A DNA stretch of 64,000 nucleotides. Origin: Cavia porcellus (Eukaryota; Chordata; Mammalia; Rodentia; Caviidae). The notes below the pieces were generated by a model. It worked only from the letters and a program-made list of their open reading frames with translations. It had not been told where the DNA came from and ran no database searches. The stretch covers positions 64,035,494 through 64,099,493 of the forward strand of contig NW_026947490.1 in assembly GCF_034190915.1 (NCBI RefSeq), given 5' to 3'. Position 1 is the stretch's first letter; each line of letters opens with the position of its first letter. Position numbers and translations under genes: made by a program. Positions 1 through 12,675 of this stretch are shown here, piece after piece.

Positions 1-1
1 G

Positions 2-1453
2 AAAAAGGAAATTGAAGATGATCTCAGAAAATGGAAAGACATCCCTTGCTCATGGATAGGAAGAACAAACATTGTGAAAATGGCCATTCTCCCAAAACTG
101 TTATACAGATTCAATGCAATCCCAATAGAAATTCCATCAACATACCTTATAGATCTAGAGAAATCACTCCTAAATTTCATCTGGAACCAGAAGAGACCCA
201 GAATCGCAAAGGCAATTCTAAGCAGCAAAGACAAAGCAGGAGGCATCACAATCCCTGACTTGAAGTTATACTACAAAGCAACAGTAGTAAAATCAACATG
301 GTATTGGAATCAAAACAGAGCCGAAGATCAGTGGAATAGATTAGAAGATACAACCACAACTACGAACACACTCAACCACCTTATCTTTGATAAAGGAGCC
401 AAGCAGGTTCACTGGAAGAACGACAGTCTCTTTAATAAATGGTGCTGGAAAAACTGGCTCTCCATTTGCCGAAAACTAAAGCTAGACCCATGTCTATCAC
501 CATGTACTAAATTAAAATCTAAATGGGTCAAAGATCTGAATATTAAAACAGAAACACTAAATCTATTGGAAGACAAATTAGGTAGAAACCTTGGAGACAT
601 AGGAGTAGGTAAAGAATTCATGAACAGGACTCAAACCGCACGGGAAATACTTCCCAGAATCAATAACTGGGACCACTTCTTATTAAAAAGTTTCTGCATG
701 TCAAAAGAAATCTCCAGCATAGTGAAAAGAAAACCCACAAACTGGGAAAAGATTTTAGTGAACTCTCTCTCAGACAAGGGCCTCTTGTCTAAAACATATA
801 AAGAATTAAAGAAACTCAGACCTCCAAAATTCAAAGATCCAATCCAAAAATGGGCATCTGAGATGAATACGCAATTCTCAGATGAAGAAATGCAAATGGC
901 AAATAAATACATGAAAAAATGCTCATCATCATTGGTCATTAGAGAAATGCAAATTAAAACCACACTGAGATACCATCTCACTCCTGAAAGAATGGCCAGG
1001 ATCAAGAAAACCGACAACAAATGCTGGAGAGGCTGTGGGGAAAAGGGAACTCTCCTGCACTGCTGGTGGGAGTGTAGACTGGTACAGCCTTTGTGGAGAT
1101 CTGTCTGGAGATTTCTCAAAAAGTTGGGACTGGAAGTCCCATTTATTCCAGCTATTCCACTTCTAGGCATATTCCCAGAAGAACTGAAAGCATCATACCA
1201 CAGTGATATATGTGCACCTATGTTTATAGCAGCACAATTTGTAATCGCCAGATCATGGAAACAACCCAAGTGTCCATCAACTGAGGAATGGATAAAAAAG
1301 TTGTGGTATTTCTATACAATGGAGTATTATTCAGCTATAAAGAAGGATCACATTGAGATATTTATCAATAAATGGGCGCAGCTTGAGACCATACTCATAA
1401 GTGAAATAAATCAATCTCGCATGTGTGAATACCGAATAGTTTCCCTAATGTAA
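2..1453 (+). CDS. L1 ORF2 protein, C-terminal part (partial, 5' end outside window)
   Basis: The L1 ORF2 protein is the endonuclease/reverse transcriptase that copies L1 RNA at its nicked target. The frame is open from base 2 to a TAA at 1451-1453, giving 483 residues, about the last third of a roughly 1,275-residue protein. The upstream frame runs into the window edge, so the Met at 74 is not the real start. Visible L1 landmarks are [20 protein letters not shown] near the beginning, KGAKQVHW...[10 protein letters not shown], and the Cys-rich zinc-knuckle-like motif [18 protein letters not shown] (bases 1022-1075), followed by [16 protein letters not shown] and [10 protein letters not shown]. 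No stop or frameshift interrupts the visible part. Endonuclease and reverse transcriptase domains lie upstream of the window, so competence is unknown. Confidence 0.93.
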   Translation, partial: KKEIEDDLRKWKDIPCSWIGRTNIVKMAILPKLLYRFNAIPIEIPSTYLIDLEKSLLNFIWNQKRPRIAKAILSSKDKAGGITIPDLKLYYKATVVKSTWYWNQNRAEDQWNRLEDTTTTTNTLNHLIFDKGAKQVHWKNDSLFNKWCWKNWLSICRKLKLDPCLSPCTKLKSKWVKDLNIKTETLNLLEDKLGRNLGDIGVGKEFMNRTQTAREILPRINNWDHFLLKSFCMSKEISSIVKRKPTNWEKILVNSLSDKGLLSKTYKELKKLRPPKFKDPIQKWASEMNTQFSDEEMQMANKYMKKCSSSLVIREMQIKTTLRYHLTPERMARIKKTDNKCWRGCGEKGTLLHCWWECRLVQPLWRSVWRFLKKLGLEVPFIPAIPLLGIFPEELKASYHSDICAPMFIAAQFVIARSWKQPKCPSTEEWIKKLWYFYTMEYYSAIKKDHIEIFINKWAQLETILISEINQSRMCEYRIVSLM

Positions 1454-2665
1454 GTAATGATTCAAATATATAAAAATATGTGGTAATCATGATTCCCCAT
1501 TAGGTGGCCTTGGAGCCTTATAAAGTTTTCACTCATTAATTAGAAAGGCTTTATTCTGGGCTTCTTGATTTGAAAATATTTGAAGCTAGAGTATATGAAG
1601 TTTTATCCAAATATTTCAAGGAAAAAGACACTATGGTAACTACTATTAAGTCAGGTTATATGGTGGTGAAGTACTAGGTTGTTGAAACAGTCATGCTGTG
1701 ACCTCTATTGTTATATTGTTATGTCCTGTTTTATCTCAATCTCCCCCTTATTGTTTTAAAAAAATTAGTCATTTCTTATGTTTGTCTTAATTAAAGAAAA
1801 AATTCAAATAATTAGGATATATAAATAATAACTCTTTTTGATTTCCTATTAACTTGTTTTGAAGTCCTGTAGTGCTCCCACGATCTTGTTTTGACTGATT
1901 AGACGATTAGACTCTGTTCCATTCTATATGGTAGTATCAAGTTTGAAGACATAGGCAACTACTTTGAAGACAATAAGATTCACTAAGATACCCATTCTGG
2001 TTTGACTATTGTCTTCTTTGGAAGTCCTGTAATGTTTACAATGCCTAAGTTGTATTGGTCTTGTTCTCTACTGTTTTGTCCAACTTTATAATATCTAATG
2101 AGATAGACAATTCTTTTTAAGGAAACAAGAGACAACGTTGATAACCATAGTTGATAAACTTGTACTGTGTTCTACACCATGTGCTATGTCTATCCTTGGT
2201 ATTGACTGACAGCTTTGTTTTGCCATATTTGACTGTATTCTCCCCCCCTTCCCCAAAAGTAATAAGCACTAAGGAGTAATGAAATCCAAAGGGTGTGAAT
2301 TTTGTAGTAAAAAAGAGAGGGGAAGAAAAAAAAAAGAGAGCTCTAACGGATATAACAGCAAGTGTGTTTAGGGGTGTTAAATAGCTGACTGTATCAATGT
2401 TTGTGGATCATTGAACACAGATGTTTGCAGTCTACCTGTTTGAATGTCCACCTTGTATTCTTTGATACTGTGATTTGAGGAACTATTTTCAAGATGATAA
2501 TATGTAATATACTAACAGGTGATTTCTTACTGTTATGGTTTTTTTTTGTTTGTTTGTTTGCTTTGTTTTTGTTTTGCTTTGTTTTGTTTTGTTTATGTAG
2601 TTCTGTATTACGTGTACCCTTACACCGCTTTGGTTTGTTTTGTGTTTTTCTCTTTTTCCTCTTAA

Positions 2666-2667
<2 letters not shown>
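1454..2667 (+). repeat. L1 3' UTR with degenerate internal repeats
   Basis: This is a non-coding 3' UTR rich in T and G. Two or three weakly conserved units are visible around 1830-1990 and 2000-2130, each with a CTATT...CTTGTTTTGAAGTCCTGTA-like phrase followed about 90 bases later by a GACAACTA(C/T)TTTGAAGA-like phrase. A TTTG/TTTTG-rich tract (2537-2660) precedes the poly(A). The same units occur as a clearer tandem array at 44.5-45.1 kb. Confidence 0.7.
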
Positions 2668-2710
<43 letters not shown>

Positions 2711-2711
<1 letters not shown>

Positions 2712-3340
2712 AACGAACTCTTTCCTTGACTGGGACCACAGGGAAAGCCCAGATGAGGAGACTCTATGCATGGAAGTTAAAAGGTGACCAGAGAGAGGAG
2801 CTGGGGTGTTGTACTCAGCACAGGGCATAAAGGAGACTGTGGAGGATTTGAGGTACAATGCATTACCAGAAAAAACGAAGTCTAGATGCCTGGGAAGGGT
2901 AGAAGTAGCATGGTAGACGCTGGAAAAATACAAGAGGAAACCTGAGGCAGGAATTTACACATCAGATTTTCAAGGATGAGGAAGCTGGTTTGGCTGCAGC
3001 CGAGTACTGTTTCTGAATTGCAATTCGGGAGCATCTCAAACTACGAGGTCTGGCTGATGTACTTTGAAATTTATTACCATGGAGCTGCTCTTTCACAAGC
3101 TCCAATTTTTTATTTACTAGGGAATCAGAAGCAACAAAGTCTCCAGTGATGCTTCTATTTATTGTTTTATTTTACAAGTCTGGGTTTGCTGACTTGAGGT
3201 TTTACATATACCCTTCAATCACACAAATGCAGAAGTAATTTATAAGTGATGAATGGATAATTTCTGAAACTGGTATTTTATAGTTTGTGCCTGGTTCTTT
3301 GCCTTATGTATTTTTTAAATAATTATTGTTTATTTTATTT
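2711..3340. other. Intronic sequence, no feature recognised
   Basis: Flank downstream of the L1 tail. No coding pattern, splice-bounded exon or repeat family was recognised. Confidence 0.4.
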
Positions 3341-3349
3341 ATTTATTTG

Positions 3350-3413
3350 GGCAAGGCACAAGGGATCAAACTCCTCAACAGTAGGTGCTTATGCCACTGA
3401 GCTAAATCCCTGG
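3350..3413 (-). mobile_element. ID-type SINE (diverged)
   Basis: On the minus strand the sequence reads as the tRNA-derived body with an A-box (GGGATTTAGCTCAGTGGCATAAG) and a B-box-like GTTTGATCCC. Several differences from the young copies make it older. Confidence 0.75.
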
Positions 3414-3517
3414 TTTGCCTTATGCATTTTTATGAATTCTCAAAACTTAGAATAACTAACCAGATATGACTTTTCAAAATTCTTTTAAAATTGCTCCTAT
3501 AATTTATGGGATTTAGA

Positions 3518-3592
3518 GTTGGGGGTGTAACTCAGTGGTAAAGCCTTGTCTACCAGGTGCAAGGTCATGGGTTCTGCCACCACCACTAATCC
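3518..3592 (+). mobile_element. ID-type SINE (old, diverged)
   Basis: The tRNA-like A-box GTGTAACTCAGTGGTAAAG is followed by GCAAGGTCATGGGTTCTGCC. The right end is degraded. Confidence 0.6.
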
Positions 3593-5747
3593 TATGAAGC
3601 ATGATTTCATATTGGCAATTTCATATAGCTGAAACTAGTAAGGTTGGTGCATAATACAACGGGCCTTGGTTCCTCTAACCTTTTTACTCTTTAAGTCTTT
3701 CACATCTCACTAGATTTTACAGTGAAAGAAAAAATAAACAAATAAAAAAATAAGAAAGCGTAATTAGCCTGAACAAGTAGCCTGAAGGATGACAAAATAG
3801 CGCTAGCCAGAAACACAAAGTTGGCGTCTGCCTGACCTATCTCCTTTCAAGATGTCACGCAGCACCCTTAATTCGGTTGAACTGAACCCCTAAAGAACAA
3901 AACTCCTTGTAGATTGAATTCCTCACTGGCCAAACACACAGACACCAATGGCAGACTGAGTCTTTACACACTCAGCCTCTTACACACCTTGTAACAGATC
4001 CAACCCCCGGACAGACTGAGCCCCACACGGGCTGGATTCTCTACCCTATTCTGCCTCCTGGATGCCTGTTTCTGTAGCAGCCCTACCGCCAGAAGCACAG
4101 CCCCACCTTAGCTCAGCACACCCATGAGGCTCATTCTCCATCACCCTCCACGTTATAGCATCTCCTCTCAGAGCGCCCTGCAAGCTGCACAACCCTAAAA
4201 GAAAGCAAATGAGCCTTGTAATGTCTCCTCTGCAAAGCTACTGCAGAGCTACTACAGAGAGTCAACTGTCCCCCAACCTCCTTCCGACTCATCCAGGACT
4301 GATGGGAAACCACCGGGTGGGCACTCAGTGTCTCTTGTGAACAAAGATAAGGTTTTGATGATTTATATGTAAATACATTATAGTATTATATTCAGAAACA
4401 CTTTTTCCTTCATTATCATGCTTGGCTGCTTACAAAAGGCTTTCTATTACAAGTCATAATTTGTGTTCTAATTAAAAATGATTCTGGGAATTCGGTGTAT
4501 AAATTGCAAATATAATATTCCCATGAAAGCTAACCCTGGTGACCACCCTCCCCTATTCAGGGAACTATTCAAACAGCTTGGTCCAAACGCCAACAGCGGA
4601 ATAAACCACATTTCCTCTTGGAAGCTGCATGGATTTGCATATATCAGGCTACACAGTAACCAAATTAATATTCATTAAAGAATGTATGTTCCATTCTTAG
4701 TTTTTCAAGCTCAGTGGGTAACTAGCTTTACATATCTGAATGCTAACTTGGGATGAAAGGAATATTACAAATCTTTGTATGTCACATGGAATAAGCACAA
4801 TGCAAATCACAATATTAGTAAAATGCACTCATCCATTCATTCATTATCTGAACAAAATTACGTTAGAAAGAGACACCAGTAATCACTGCAAATGGAATGA
4901 AATTATTCTAGTAAATTTCTGTGGTATTATTGAATAAAAATTTCTCCCCGCTATTAAATGGGATATTTTCTAGTTACCTCTACTTTTAACATATCTGATG
5001 AATCATAACCAGTAAAGTTTTCCAGGTACCTACAAGTTTCTTTTCTGTAACAAAGATGATCAATATCTTATACTACACTGGCTGGAGGAAATGAACCAAC
5101 CTCTCTACTCAGGCTCACCATGTAAAACTGAGATAACATAACCTCCTAAGGTGTTGTAAAGCTCAAATAAGAAGATAAATATGTATTAAACATTATTCCT
5201 TTTCCGTGTGATCATATTGATTGAACAAATATTTATTACGTGCCTATCACAATGTGGAAGCGCTGTGCCAGCTGACAGCAGAACAGAGAAACTTTTCCTG
5301 ATGACAAGTGCTACACAAAGAAATATGAGCGAATGGGTCAGTGGCAGGAGTTGACAAAGGCCACCGCTGTTCTATACAATGGTTAATGCTATTTTTTACA
5401 GGGAAATCATCCTATATTTTATACTGAGAAAATGGTTCATGGAAAATGTGATAATTTTGCAGCAATTGCAGGATTTCCTTCCTTCACTAAGCATTAAGAT
5501 AACGCAGGGACTGTGCTCCAGGCAGAGGAACAGTAGAAACCAAAGCCCTGTGAAGGCACAAGCACAGCACCCTTGAAGAACAGCAAGGAAGCTGCCCTGG
5601 CTGCAGATAACTGAAAGGGACAGAGAGAAATGGGACCGGAGGTCTAAGGGGTTGCTAGAGCCAAGGACAGATGCAGCCTGGAGGCCACAGTCAGGACTTT
5701 GCAATGGGAGTCTTTAGCAAAGCTAGGATACGCCTGGCCAGCACACT
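3593..5747. other. Intronic sequence; possible MIR near 5080-5200
   Basis: No exon was recognised. Around 5080-5200 the order AAACTGAGATAACATAACCTC, GGTGTTGTAAAGCTCAAATA resembles the 3' half of a MIR SINE. The rest is unclassified AT-rich intron. Confidence 0.4.
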
Positions 5748-6120
5748 TGTGGTTTGGATCTAAAACGTTCCCCCAAAGGCTCACGTGTCCAAAGGTGAGG
5801 CTTTGTGAACACAGCTGGATCACGGATCACCGATCCATTGATGAGGTCATGGCTTAGTGTGCTGTTAGGAGACAGGCTTGGCTGGAGGAGATGGGGCCCT
5901 GGGGCAATGCCTCTCAGACCTTTTCTCTCCTTGTCTGCTTCCTGGCTGCTGTGAACTAAGCAGCTGTGTTCCTCCATCCCTTCACCTCACTGTTTTGGCT
6001 CTGGAGCTAACCAACTATGGACTGAACCCTCTAAAACTATGAGTCAAAATAAACCTTTCCTTCTTTAAATTGTATATGTCAGCTATTTTATCCCAGTCAC
6101 GGAAAGATGACTAGTATACA
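5748..6120 (+). mobile_element. Solo LTR, ERVL-MaLR-like
   Basis: The element begins TGTGGTTTGGAT and ends GACTAGTATACA. Near its 3' end it has the MaLR-type series ACTATGGACTGAA, ATGAGTCAAAATAAACC (polyadenylation signal AATAAA) and CTTTAAATTGTATATGTC. Five related copies exist in this window (40.8, 45.2, 51.7, 52.8 and 55.9 kb). Assignment to MaLR rests on my memory of primate THE1/MST and rodent MaLR LTRs. A matching target duplication was not seen. Confidence 0.65.
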
Positions 6121-7480
6121 ATAAGAGAGAACATCCCAATGGGGCAGGACTGGCGTTTTCTGCATGATGGTGGCTTGTGCAGGGTGGTACCTATGGAGAA
6201 AGAACTGGTTTGCTATGCATCAGAAGTTGGTAACCACTTGATTTGCCAAAGGGTGGGTGTGCTGGGTGTGGAAGAAAGTACGAATCAAGGATGATTCCAG
6301 GTTTTTGGCCCAGACAAGTGAAAAATGGAATTGTCATTTGCTAAGAGACATCAGGAGAAGCAGATTTTGTGGAAAATTTGAACTGATTTTGTATCTGTTA
6401 AGTGAGTGATGCTTATTACACAGCCAAGTGGAACCACAAAAGACAGTTGGCTCTACCAGCTTGGTGTTCAGGAGAGGAGTCCACAATGGAGACAGACATT
6501 TAGGAGTCACCCACATAGGGAAATTTAAGTGCTATGGAAAACATGGTCTAATTCACTTGGAATCTAATCTATTTCTTTTTAGAAAAAGAAGCAGGGTATT
6601 TCCGCAGTCTTCTGTATTATATTAGCTTGAAATGTACTTTACTGCTTTGTTGTACTATAGATGTAAGATGGGAAGAAATGAGGGAATATTCTTTATCATC
6701 TCCAAATATATAGTCTCCACAAAGTCAGATGAGAAATAAACTTGATACAAACTGACTTTTCATCTAAAACATATACCAATGTCATTTGGACTCCCCTACT
6801 ATCCAAAGAAAAATGTTTCCAAAATATCATTATGAAAAAAAGATATTTGTCCAAACACCCAAATAAAATTTAAATGGAGGCCTCTATAAACATGCATGAA
6901 GTATCCTCCTACAAAATCATGGGGGCAAATATGCTACCATACTCAAAATTGAAACTGCAATTAGAAAACCAATAGAATTAGTGTGCTGAGCATCCTTTAT
7001 TATATCTGAACTTCGGTGCTCAAGATGATGTTTCCTAGGAAACCAAAAACTTCCCCGGCACAAATATTATGAAATACAGTCCCCTGAATTGTAATGTTCC
7101 AAACCCTAACTAAATATTTAGAAATCAAAGACTTTCTAAGATCATCAAAAACAAAAGCAAATACAAAGAAGTAAACAAAAACAAAAGAAAACTACTTTCC
7201 ATTGACCTAGATTCCCCCAAAATATATTTCCTGGGAACAAAAATGATTAAGCATTGCAAACAAAAACTAAAATGCAATAACAAATTAAAAATAATTACAC
7301 TCTTTCTTTTCTCTCCCATCTTTCTTCCTTGTCATTACTTTGAAAAAAATCTCACTAATAGAGAGATGATTATATGAGATTAATTTGAATTTCCAAAATA
7401 TTTGACATAAAATACTTTAATGACATATGACATTAAAATACTCAATATTTAAAACTGTTGAAGTTTTACCAAATAGAATT
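6121..7480. other. Intronic sequence, AT-rich
   Basis: No exon or clear repeat was recognised. The only open frames are short and lack splice signals or family resemblance. Confidence 0.4.
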
Positions 7481-8560
7481 CCTGTGAAGAATAGTTAGAG
7501 TTAACAGAAATTGAAGATGACATAATTGTTTAGACTGAAAATGCCAGGAAGTACACAAAACAGCTACATGAATTAACAAGGGGATTTAACATAAAAAACC
7601 AACCATATTTTTATATACTAGAGTCAAGCAACTATAAAAATGACATAAAATCCATTTACAATGGGATCATCAAATGTATTTCAGGATAAACTGAACAAAG
7701 ATACATGCTTAAAACTATAAACTATGACTAAGAGTAGCAAAATACCTAAATAAATGGAAAGACTGATCATGTGATGAATTGAAAGGCTCAGCCACTTAAA
7801 GTTCTCGATTGTTCTCATGTAGATATACAGATTATATATAATCCCGTACAAAATTCCCCAAGCATGTCTTATAGTCAATCCTTTCCACCCCACCCACATA
7901 CGGAGCTACTAGGGATTAAACTCAATGCCCTGCATGTGTAGGTGAGAGCTCTACCACTGAGCTACGTCTCCAGTCTTTTTTTAGAAGTCTGAGATGGAGT
8001 CTCACTAAATTGTCCAGGCTGGCCTCTCACTTGTGGTCCTTATGCCTCAGCTTCTGAGTAGCTGGGACTACAGGTATGAAACATAACACTCAATTTATCA
8101 TTATAAAATGTATGTGAAAGTGCAGATAATCTAGACTGTCAAATATTTTAGGAAAGAAAAATAAAGCTAAAGGATTTATACTACCTGATTTTAAGCCTTA
8201 CTAATAAAGCTATGGTAAACAAAACAGTTTGGTGTTGACAAAGGACAGATGTGAAGTAACAGACTAGAATAACAAAAACAGAAACCAACCCAGCCATGTT
8301 AAACCGACTTTTGACACAGGGTCAAGGCAAATGATTGGAGAAAAAAGTCTTCAAAATAAAAGGCCCTGAAAACTGGATATCCCTATGGAAAAATAAATAT
8401 CATCCTTACCTCATGCCATACATAAAAATTACCTAGAAATGGATATTGACATATACTTAAATGGAAAAGCTATGACTATAAAATTGCTAGATGAAAAAAT
8501 GTTTTAGGAAATAAGACAAAAGAGCTCACATAGGACACAAAATTTAAAAATTTTAATTAA
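7481..8560 (+). mobile_element. Decayed old LINE-1 ORF2 fragment
   Basis: In shifting frames the translation recalls L1 ORF2: a stretch like NIKNQPYFYILESSNYKND, then after an inserted SINE, LPDFKPYY-like and TIKLLDEKM-like pieces. Many stops and frameshifts mark an old copy. It is split by the composite SINE at 7900-8085. Confidence 0.6.
7900..8085 (-). mobile_element. Composite ID+B1 SINE (B4-like)
   Basis: The + strand shows a reverse ID body (GGGATTAAACTCAATGCCC...CTACCACTGAGCTACG) joined to a reverse 7SL-derived part (GAGATGGAGTCTCACT, CCAGGCTGGCC, GCCTCAGCTTCTGAGTAGCT, GGGACTACAGG). On the minus strand the order is 7SL part then ID part, as in B4/B1-dID composites. It lies inside the older L1. 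Confidence 0.75.
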
Positions 8561-9865
8561 ACGTTATCACCATAGTAATAAAATTTTGGGTAACTGAAAA
8601 ACACAGGGGCTATTCTTGACAGCAAAGTTTTAGGTAGGGGCAGAAAAAGCTGTGACAACTACAGGGTTCTCAAACTTTGACCCAAGGAAGGTTTGCCCAG
8701 ATGCAGTGATGCTTTTGTGCCAACCCATCGTTACATACATTTCTGCAAGCAAGTACGCAGCCAAGTCGCTGAGAAAGGCAACACTCAAATCCACTTGGAC
8801 TTTATCTCATAGAAGTCAAGGTCATCTGCAGAAACAACCTGATGAAATGATACAGATGGCCACAGAGAAACCAGCATGGCCTGAGACCTTTTCTTCATGA
8901 CTATTTCCAGTGCAAATTTCACATCCACTTTTCATTGCAATCCTCTAACATAAATATCAGCCCCACTTTTCCCAGTTTATGAAATGAGCGCACAAAGAGG
9001 TCCAGTCTTATTTGCCCTAATTCACTAGCTAGTAGAAGGGAGAGCTAAGATTTCCATATTTGAGGTACTTTGACTGAACTTCATATACATAAATTTCCGT
9101 ATACACAAAACAAAATAGAATACGGGCAAGGGTAAACTTTGGATCCAAGTATTGTCACTTTTGCATTGTCCAAAAAGTATACAATCAAATATACAGATAA
9201 TATTTTGTAGGGTCTTTGCTTCTCCCCAAAATATCATAGTCTTCCTATTAAGCAAATAATTCACCTGCATCTTTAAAAAATAGACTCTATTTTTAAAAAA
9301 TTCACATGCGCCTCCAAAGAGCATGGCTAAATTTAGGGAGAATTAGTGCAATTATAGTTAGGTAACTGGAGAGTTAACATCGAATTAAACAATCAAACAA
9401 CAAAAAGCTTAAATTGACTTATAGTTAAGTCTCAGAGAAAAATCAGATGCTTCCAAATTAAACATTTAAAAATATTTACACCAAGTGTCATAACCTGCAA
9501 ATAACCAAAGACTAAAGACTAAGACTAAAGAACTAAGGACTAAAGAAATGCATTAGTGAATAATTATTTGCATTCAAACGTGATCCCCAGTTAATGTGTT
9601 GATTAAACATTCATAAGGAAAAGAATACATGGAAAATAATTATTAGCCTATTCATCAATTCTTCTGCATCCTTTTAGCAATTCAAATTCTGAATAACATT
9701 AATAAACAATGAAATTATGTATATATTTTGATCAATAAAAACCTTCAGTCATGCAGCTTAGTAATGTAGTACACATAGGTCATGGTAAAAGCTTATTATT
9801 ATGTAGCAGTTTTCATCTTGTAATTCTAGTAAATATTCTGGCATGTTCTAGGAATTGTGACACTT
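8561..9865. other. Intronic sequence
   Basis: AT-rich with no exon recognised. A short irregular repeat of ACTAAAG-like units lies at about 9506-9546. Confidence 0.4.
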
Positions 9866-9880
9866 AAGAGTAAAGCATTT
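9866..9880. repeat. Target-site duplication, left copy
   Basis: AAGAGTAAAGCATTT is repeated exactly at 10783-10797 on the other side of the ORF-less L1 derivative. A 15-bp A-rich duplication is typical of L1-mediated insertion. Confidence 0.85.
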
Positions 9881-10782
9881 AAGCATTCATGGTTTAGGGG
9901 GAAAGAGAACAAGGCCACACCAGCAAGCAAGCCCTGCCCAGGAACCTGCACCATGTGCAGGCCACCACCAGTCTGGGAACAGCCAGACCCAAGTCTTTTC
10001 CCATGAGTAAGTGCCATTTGCAGGCAGAGGGGAGAGAGAACAAGGTCACACCTGCAAGAATGCCCAGTCTGGAAACCAGAGCCATGCATGGGCCACTGCC
10101 AGACTGGGAATGGCCAGAACCCAGCCTCCTCCAGCATGCAGGCCGGTAAACAAGAAGTACCAATCCTTTCCCTGTCCCACCCCATAAAAGACCAGCTTAT
10201 CCAGAGAAACACAGACTGTAATGAGAGCTATGAAGGTGAAATGCAATTGGATGCCTGTGGTGCTTTGGTGTTTCACTAACACTGCAGGTCTAAGGCCAGT
10301 GGTCTGATCGTAGGTTCAGAGGATAATGGGAGGCAGTGTGGCATCCAGCGAGGTAAGAGGGATCTCCTTCTGAGGGCTGCAGCCATTGTTGATTCTCTAT
10401 GCTCTTGTTTTGGAAGCCCTTATCATTTCCATTGTTTCGTTGGGTTGGGTTTTATTCTCTTTTGTTTGATTATATCAAATCTGATGGCAGAAGCAGCTAT
10501 TTCAAAGATAGCAAAATGTATTATGGTAGCAATTTTGGATTTACTATTGGCTTGTTTTGAAATCCTTTACTGTATTCATTGTTTTGTTTTTTTATTATTT
10601 TTATTCTATTCATTCTGTTTCATTTTTCCTATGTCTGAAGTTATCTGCAGCTATTTTGAAGACATCGAAGGCATTACAGTAACTATTGTTGATTTCATAA
10701 TGTTTTGAAGTCCTGTATCTCTTACACTGGTTTGTTTTAATTGGTTTTATTCTGTTTTATCCTCTTTAAAATAAAATTTAAA
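9881..10782 (+). mobile_element. ORF-less L1 derivative (5' UTR-like and 3' UTR-like ends only)
   Basis: The element is flanked by a perfect 15-bp direct repeat AAGAGTAAAGCATTT at 9866-9880 and 10783-10797, so these are its real ends. The left part is GC-rich and holds two tandem units about 131 bp apart, starting GAGAACAAGG at 9905 and 10036. This resembles the GC-rich 5' UTR of the element at 42.4 kb (shared GCAGGCCACCAC). The right part (about 10380-10782) matches the L1 3' UTR units and ends in an A-rich tail. Neither ORF1 nor ORF2 is present. The insertion therefore looks like an L1-mobilised, internally deleted or spliced L1 RNA. Confidence 0.75.
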
Positions 10783-10797
10783 AAGAGTAAAGCATTT
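10783..10797. repeat. Target-site duplication, right copy
   Basis: Exact second copy of the 15-bp sequence at 9866-9880, placed directly after the A-rich end of the element. Confidence 0.85.
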
Positions 10798-12084
<1,287 letters not shown>

Positions 12085-12355
12085 CCCTGCATCTCCAGGG
12101 AGACTGGAAGAAATGCAGATTCCCAGGATATGATCCTTACACACAGTGAAGTGTCTGAAATACTGCAGGAGACCAGTGCTGCTCCAATTTCAGTGTGCAA
12201 AGGTATGTCTACGGCTGGGTTTCAATGAAGATTCTGATTCTGTGAGTCTGGGCTTAAAAGCATTAATTTTCATAAAAGTAAATGGCCTGAGCATCTGCAT
12301 TTCTCAACAGCTCCCAGCGGATACAGATGCTGCTGAGCTGAGGACTACTCTCTGA
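12085..12355 (+). mobile_element. MER5-like non-autonomous hAT DNA element (old)
   Basis: Contains GAAATGCAGATTCCCAGG near the left and GATTCTGATTCTGTGAGTCTGGG in the centre, characteristic of MER5-type hAT-Charlie relics, and ends in a TGAGGACTACTCTCTGAGAG-like terminus. It is diverged. The assignment is from memory of the family consensus. Confidence 0.55.
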
Positions 12356-12506
12356 GAGACAAAGTTCTAACAAAAGCAGCCCAGAAAGAAGGAGTAAGCC
12401 TAATCCTAACCCCCTAGAACTATCCATTAAGAACAGTTGCTTCTCAGAACATAAGGCAGGATATTTCTTTAATGCATTTGAAAGGAGAATTGTTTCATTA
12501 TTTAAT

Positions 12507-12520
12507 GAGCTAATTAGCTC
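12507..12520. promoter_or_regulatory. Candidate homeodomain palindrome
   Basis: GAGCTAATTAGCTC is a perfect 14-bp palindrome centred on TAATTA, the core bound by many homeodomain proteins. It sits in a repeat-poor intronic stretch about 1 kb upstream of the CAMK1D exon. Regulatory function is inferred only. Confidence 0.3.
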
Positions 12521-12584
12521 TTAGCATGCGCCCTTCACTGAAATGACTGCTGAACCATTTAAATTAGCACTCAGACTCTTGTGA

Positions 12585-12675
12585 ACCCCTTGAAATTGGA
12601 GACATGAATCATTTTGTTTTCCACTTGTGCCTAGCACAGATCTGCTTAATAAGTGTTTGGTGAATAAATGAATGA
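12585..12675 (+). mobile_element. L2/MIR-type old repeat, 3' end
   Basis: The sequence GTGCCTAGCACAGATCTGCTT then AATAAGTGTTTGGTGAATAA has the classic L2/MIR3 terminal arrangement. Confidence 0.6.

Larger units (their letters stand above)
1..2710 (+). mobile_element. LINE-1, 3' portion (ORF2 end, 3' UTR, poly(A))
   Basis: The window opens inside an L1 element that continues upstream out of view. It contains the open C-terminal part of ORF2 (2-1453), a T/G-rich 3' UTR of about 1.2 kb and a terminal A tract of 43 bases (2668-2710). The 3' UTR carries degenerate copies of a unit with the phrases TTTCCTATT...TTGTTTTGAAGTCCTGT and AACTATTTTGAAGA, which recur in two other L1-derived elements at 10.4-10.8 kb and 44.3-45.2 kb. 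It lies antisense to CAMK1D. The unbroken ORF2 end and long pure A tail suggest a fairly recent insertion. The 5' end and any target-site duplication cannot be judged. Confidence 0.93.

Noticed and set aside
631..1269. Minus-strand 212-codon open frame
   Set aside because: Antisense shadow of the open L1 ORF2 on the + strand.
9894..10279. Several overlapping open frames in the GC-rich left half of the ORF-less L1
   Set aside because: They arise from two tandem 131-bp non-coding monomers and occur on both strands.
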